Of a stretch of DNA of 6,190 bases, positions 6,185-6,190 are shown in pieces (the stretch's first letter is position 1; the number at the start of each line of letters is the position of its first letter). Origin of the DNA: Chitinophagales bacterium (GTDB lineage Bacteria > Bacteroidota > Bacteroidia > Chitinophagales > Chitinophagaceae). The stretch is from NCBI GenBank assembly GCA_015654495.1, contig JAATGW010000624.1, forward strand, positions 1 through 6,190. Reading direction: 5' to 3'. Under the pieces are notes generated by a model. The model made no database searches, had not been told where the DNA came from, and saw only the letters and a list, made by a program, of their open reading frames with translations. The position numbers and the translations under genes were made by a program.

Positions 6185-6190
6185 AAAAAC

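Larger units (their letters stand above)
6001..6190. other. Non-coding, repeat-rich region downstream of nuoN
   Basis: No convincing gene begins or ends here on either strand. The stretch contains two heptamer pairs (6011-6024 and 6136-6149), a small inverted repeat (6052-6065), a hexamer-phased pyrimidine-rich tract (6073-6132) and a longer inverted repeat (6149-6184), listed separately. Base composition changes sharply from the coding region, with a strong T/C bias on the + strand at 6098-6132. It looks like an intergenic spacer marking the end of the nuo operon. Confidence 0.7.

Noticed and set aside
1..6190. A previously undescribed system in the window
   Set aside because: All coding sequence is accounted for by the standard nuoI-N order with intact key residues; only the non-coding gap and tail hold unexplained structure.

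Overview
The window is the 3' part of a respiratory complex I (NADH:quinone oxidoreductase, Nuo) operon, all on the + strand: the C-terminal part of nuoI, then complete nuoJ, nuoK, nuoL, nuoM and nuoN, followed by about 190 bases of non-coding, repeat-rich DNA. It is core energy metabolism. I see no mobile element, defence locus, CRISPR array, tRNA or rRNA, and no undescribed protein system.

Organism: most likely a member of the Bacteroidota, perhaps the Sphingobacteriia/Chitinophagia side. I base this on remembered family-typical wording, such as FVFFIMVVAAAE in NuoK, FHTWQPDVYEQSQPA and ALPLTNAFVGEF in NuoM, and SSIAQAGFML in NuoN. Start codons also lack strong Shine-Dalgarno sequences, and the composition leans A+T. 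The phylum is fairly safe; the class is a guess.

Layout: nuoI (1-299, 5' end outside the window), nuoJ (307-807), nuoK (824-1162), nuoL (1222-3123), nuoM (3141-4613), nuoN (4627-6000), non-coding tail (6001-6190). Gaps between genes are 7, 16, 59, 17 and 13 bases, so one transcript is likely. The only long gap, nuoK-nuoL, contains a good imperfect hairpin. The tail holds short repeats: a hexamer-phased pyrimidine-rich tract bracketed by two heptamer pairs, then an inverted repeat.

How the genes work together: NuoI carries two [4Fe-4S] clusters that pass electrons from the NADH/peripheral arm towards quinone (menaquinone is usual in this phylum). NuoJ and NuoK form part of the membrane link to the pump modules. 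NuoL, NuoM and NuoN are the three antiporter-like proton-pumping subunits, and NuoL carries the long lateral helix. The expected charged residues (TM5 Glu, TM7 Lys, TM12 Lys or Glu) are present in all three, so the encoded enzyme looks functional.
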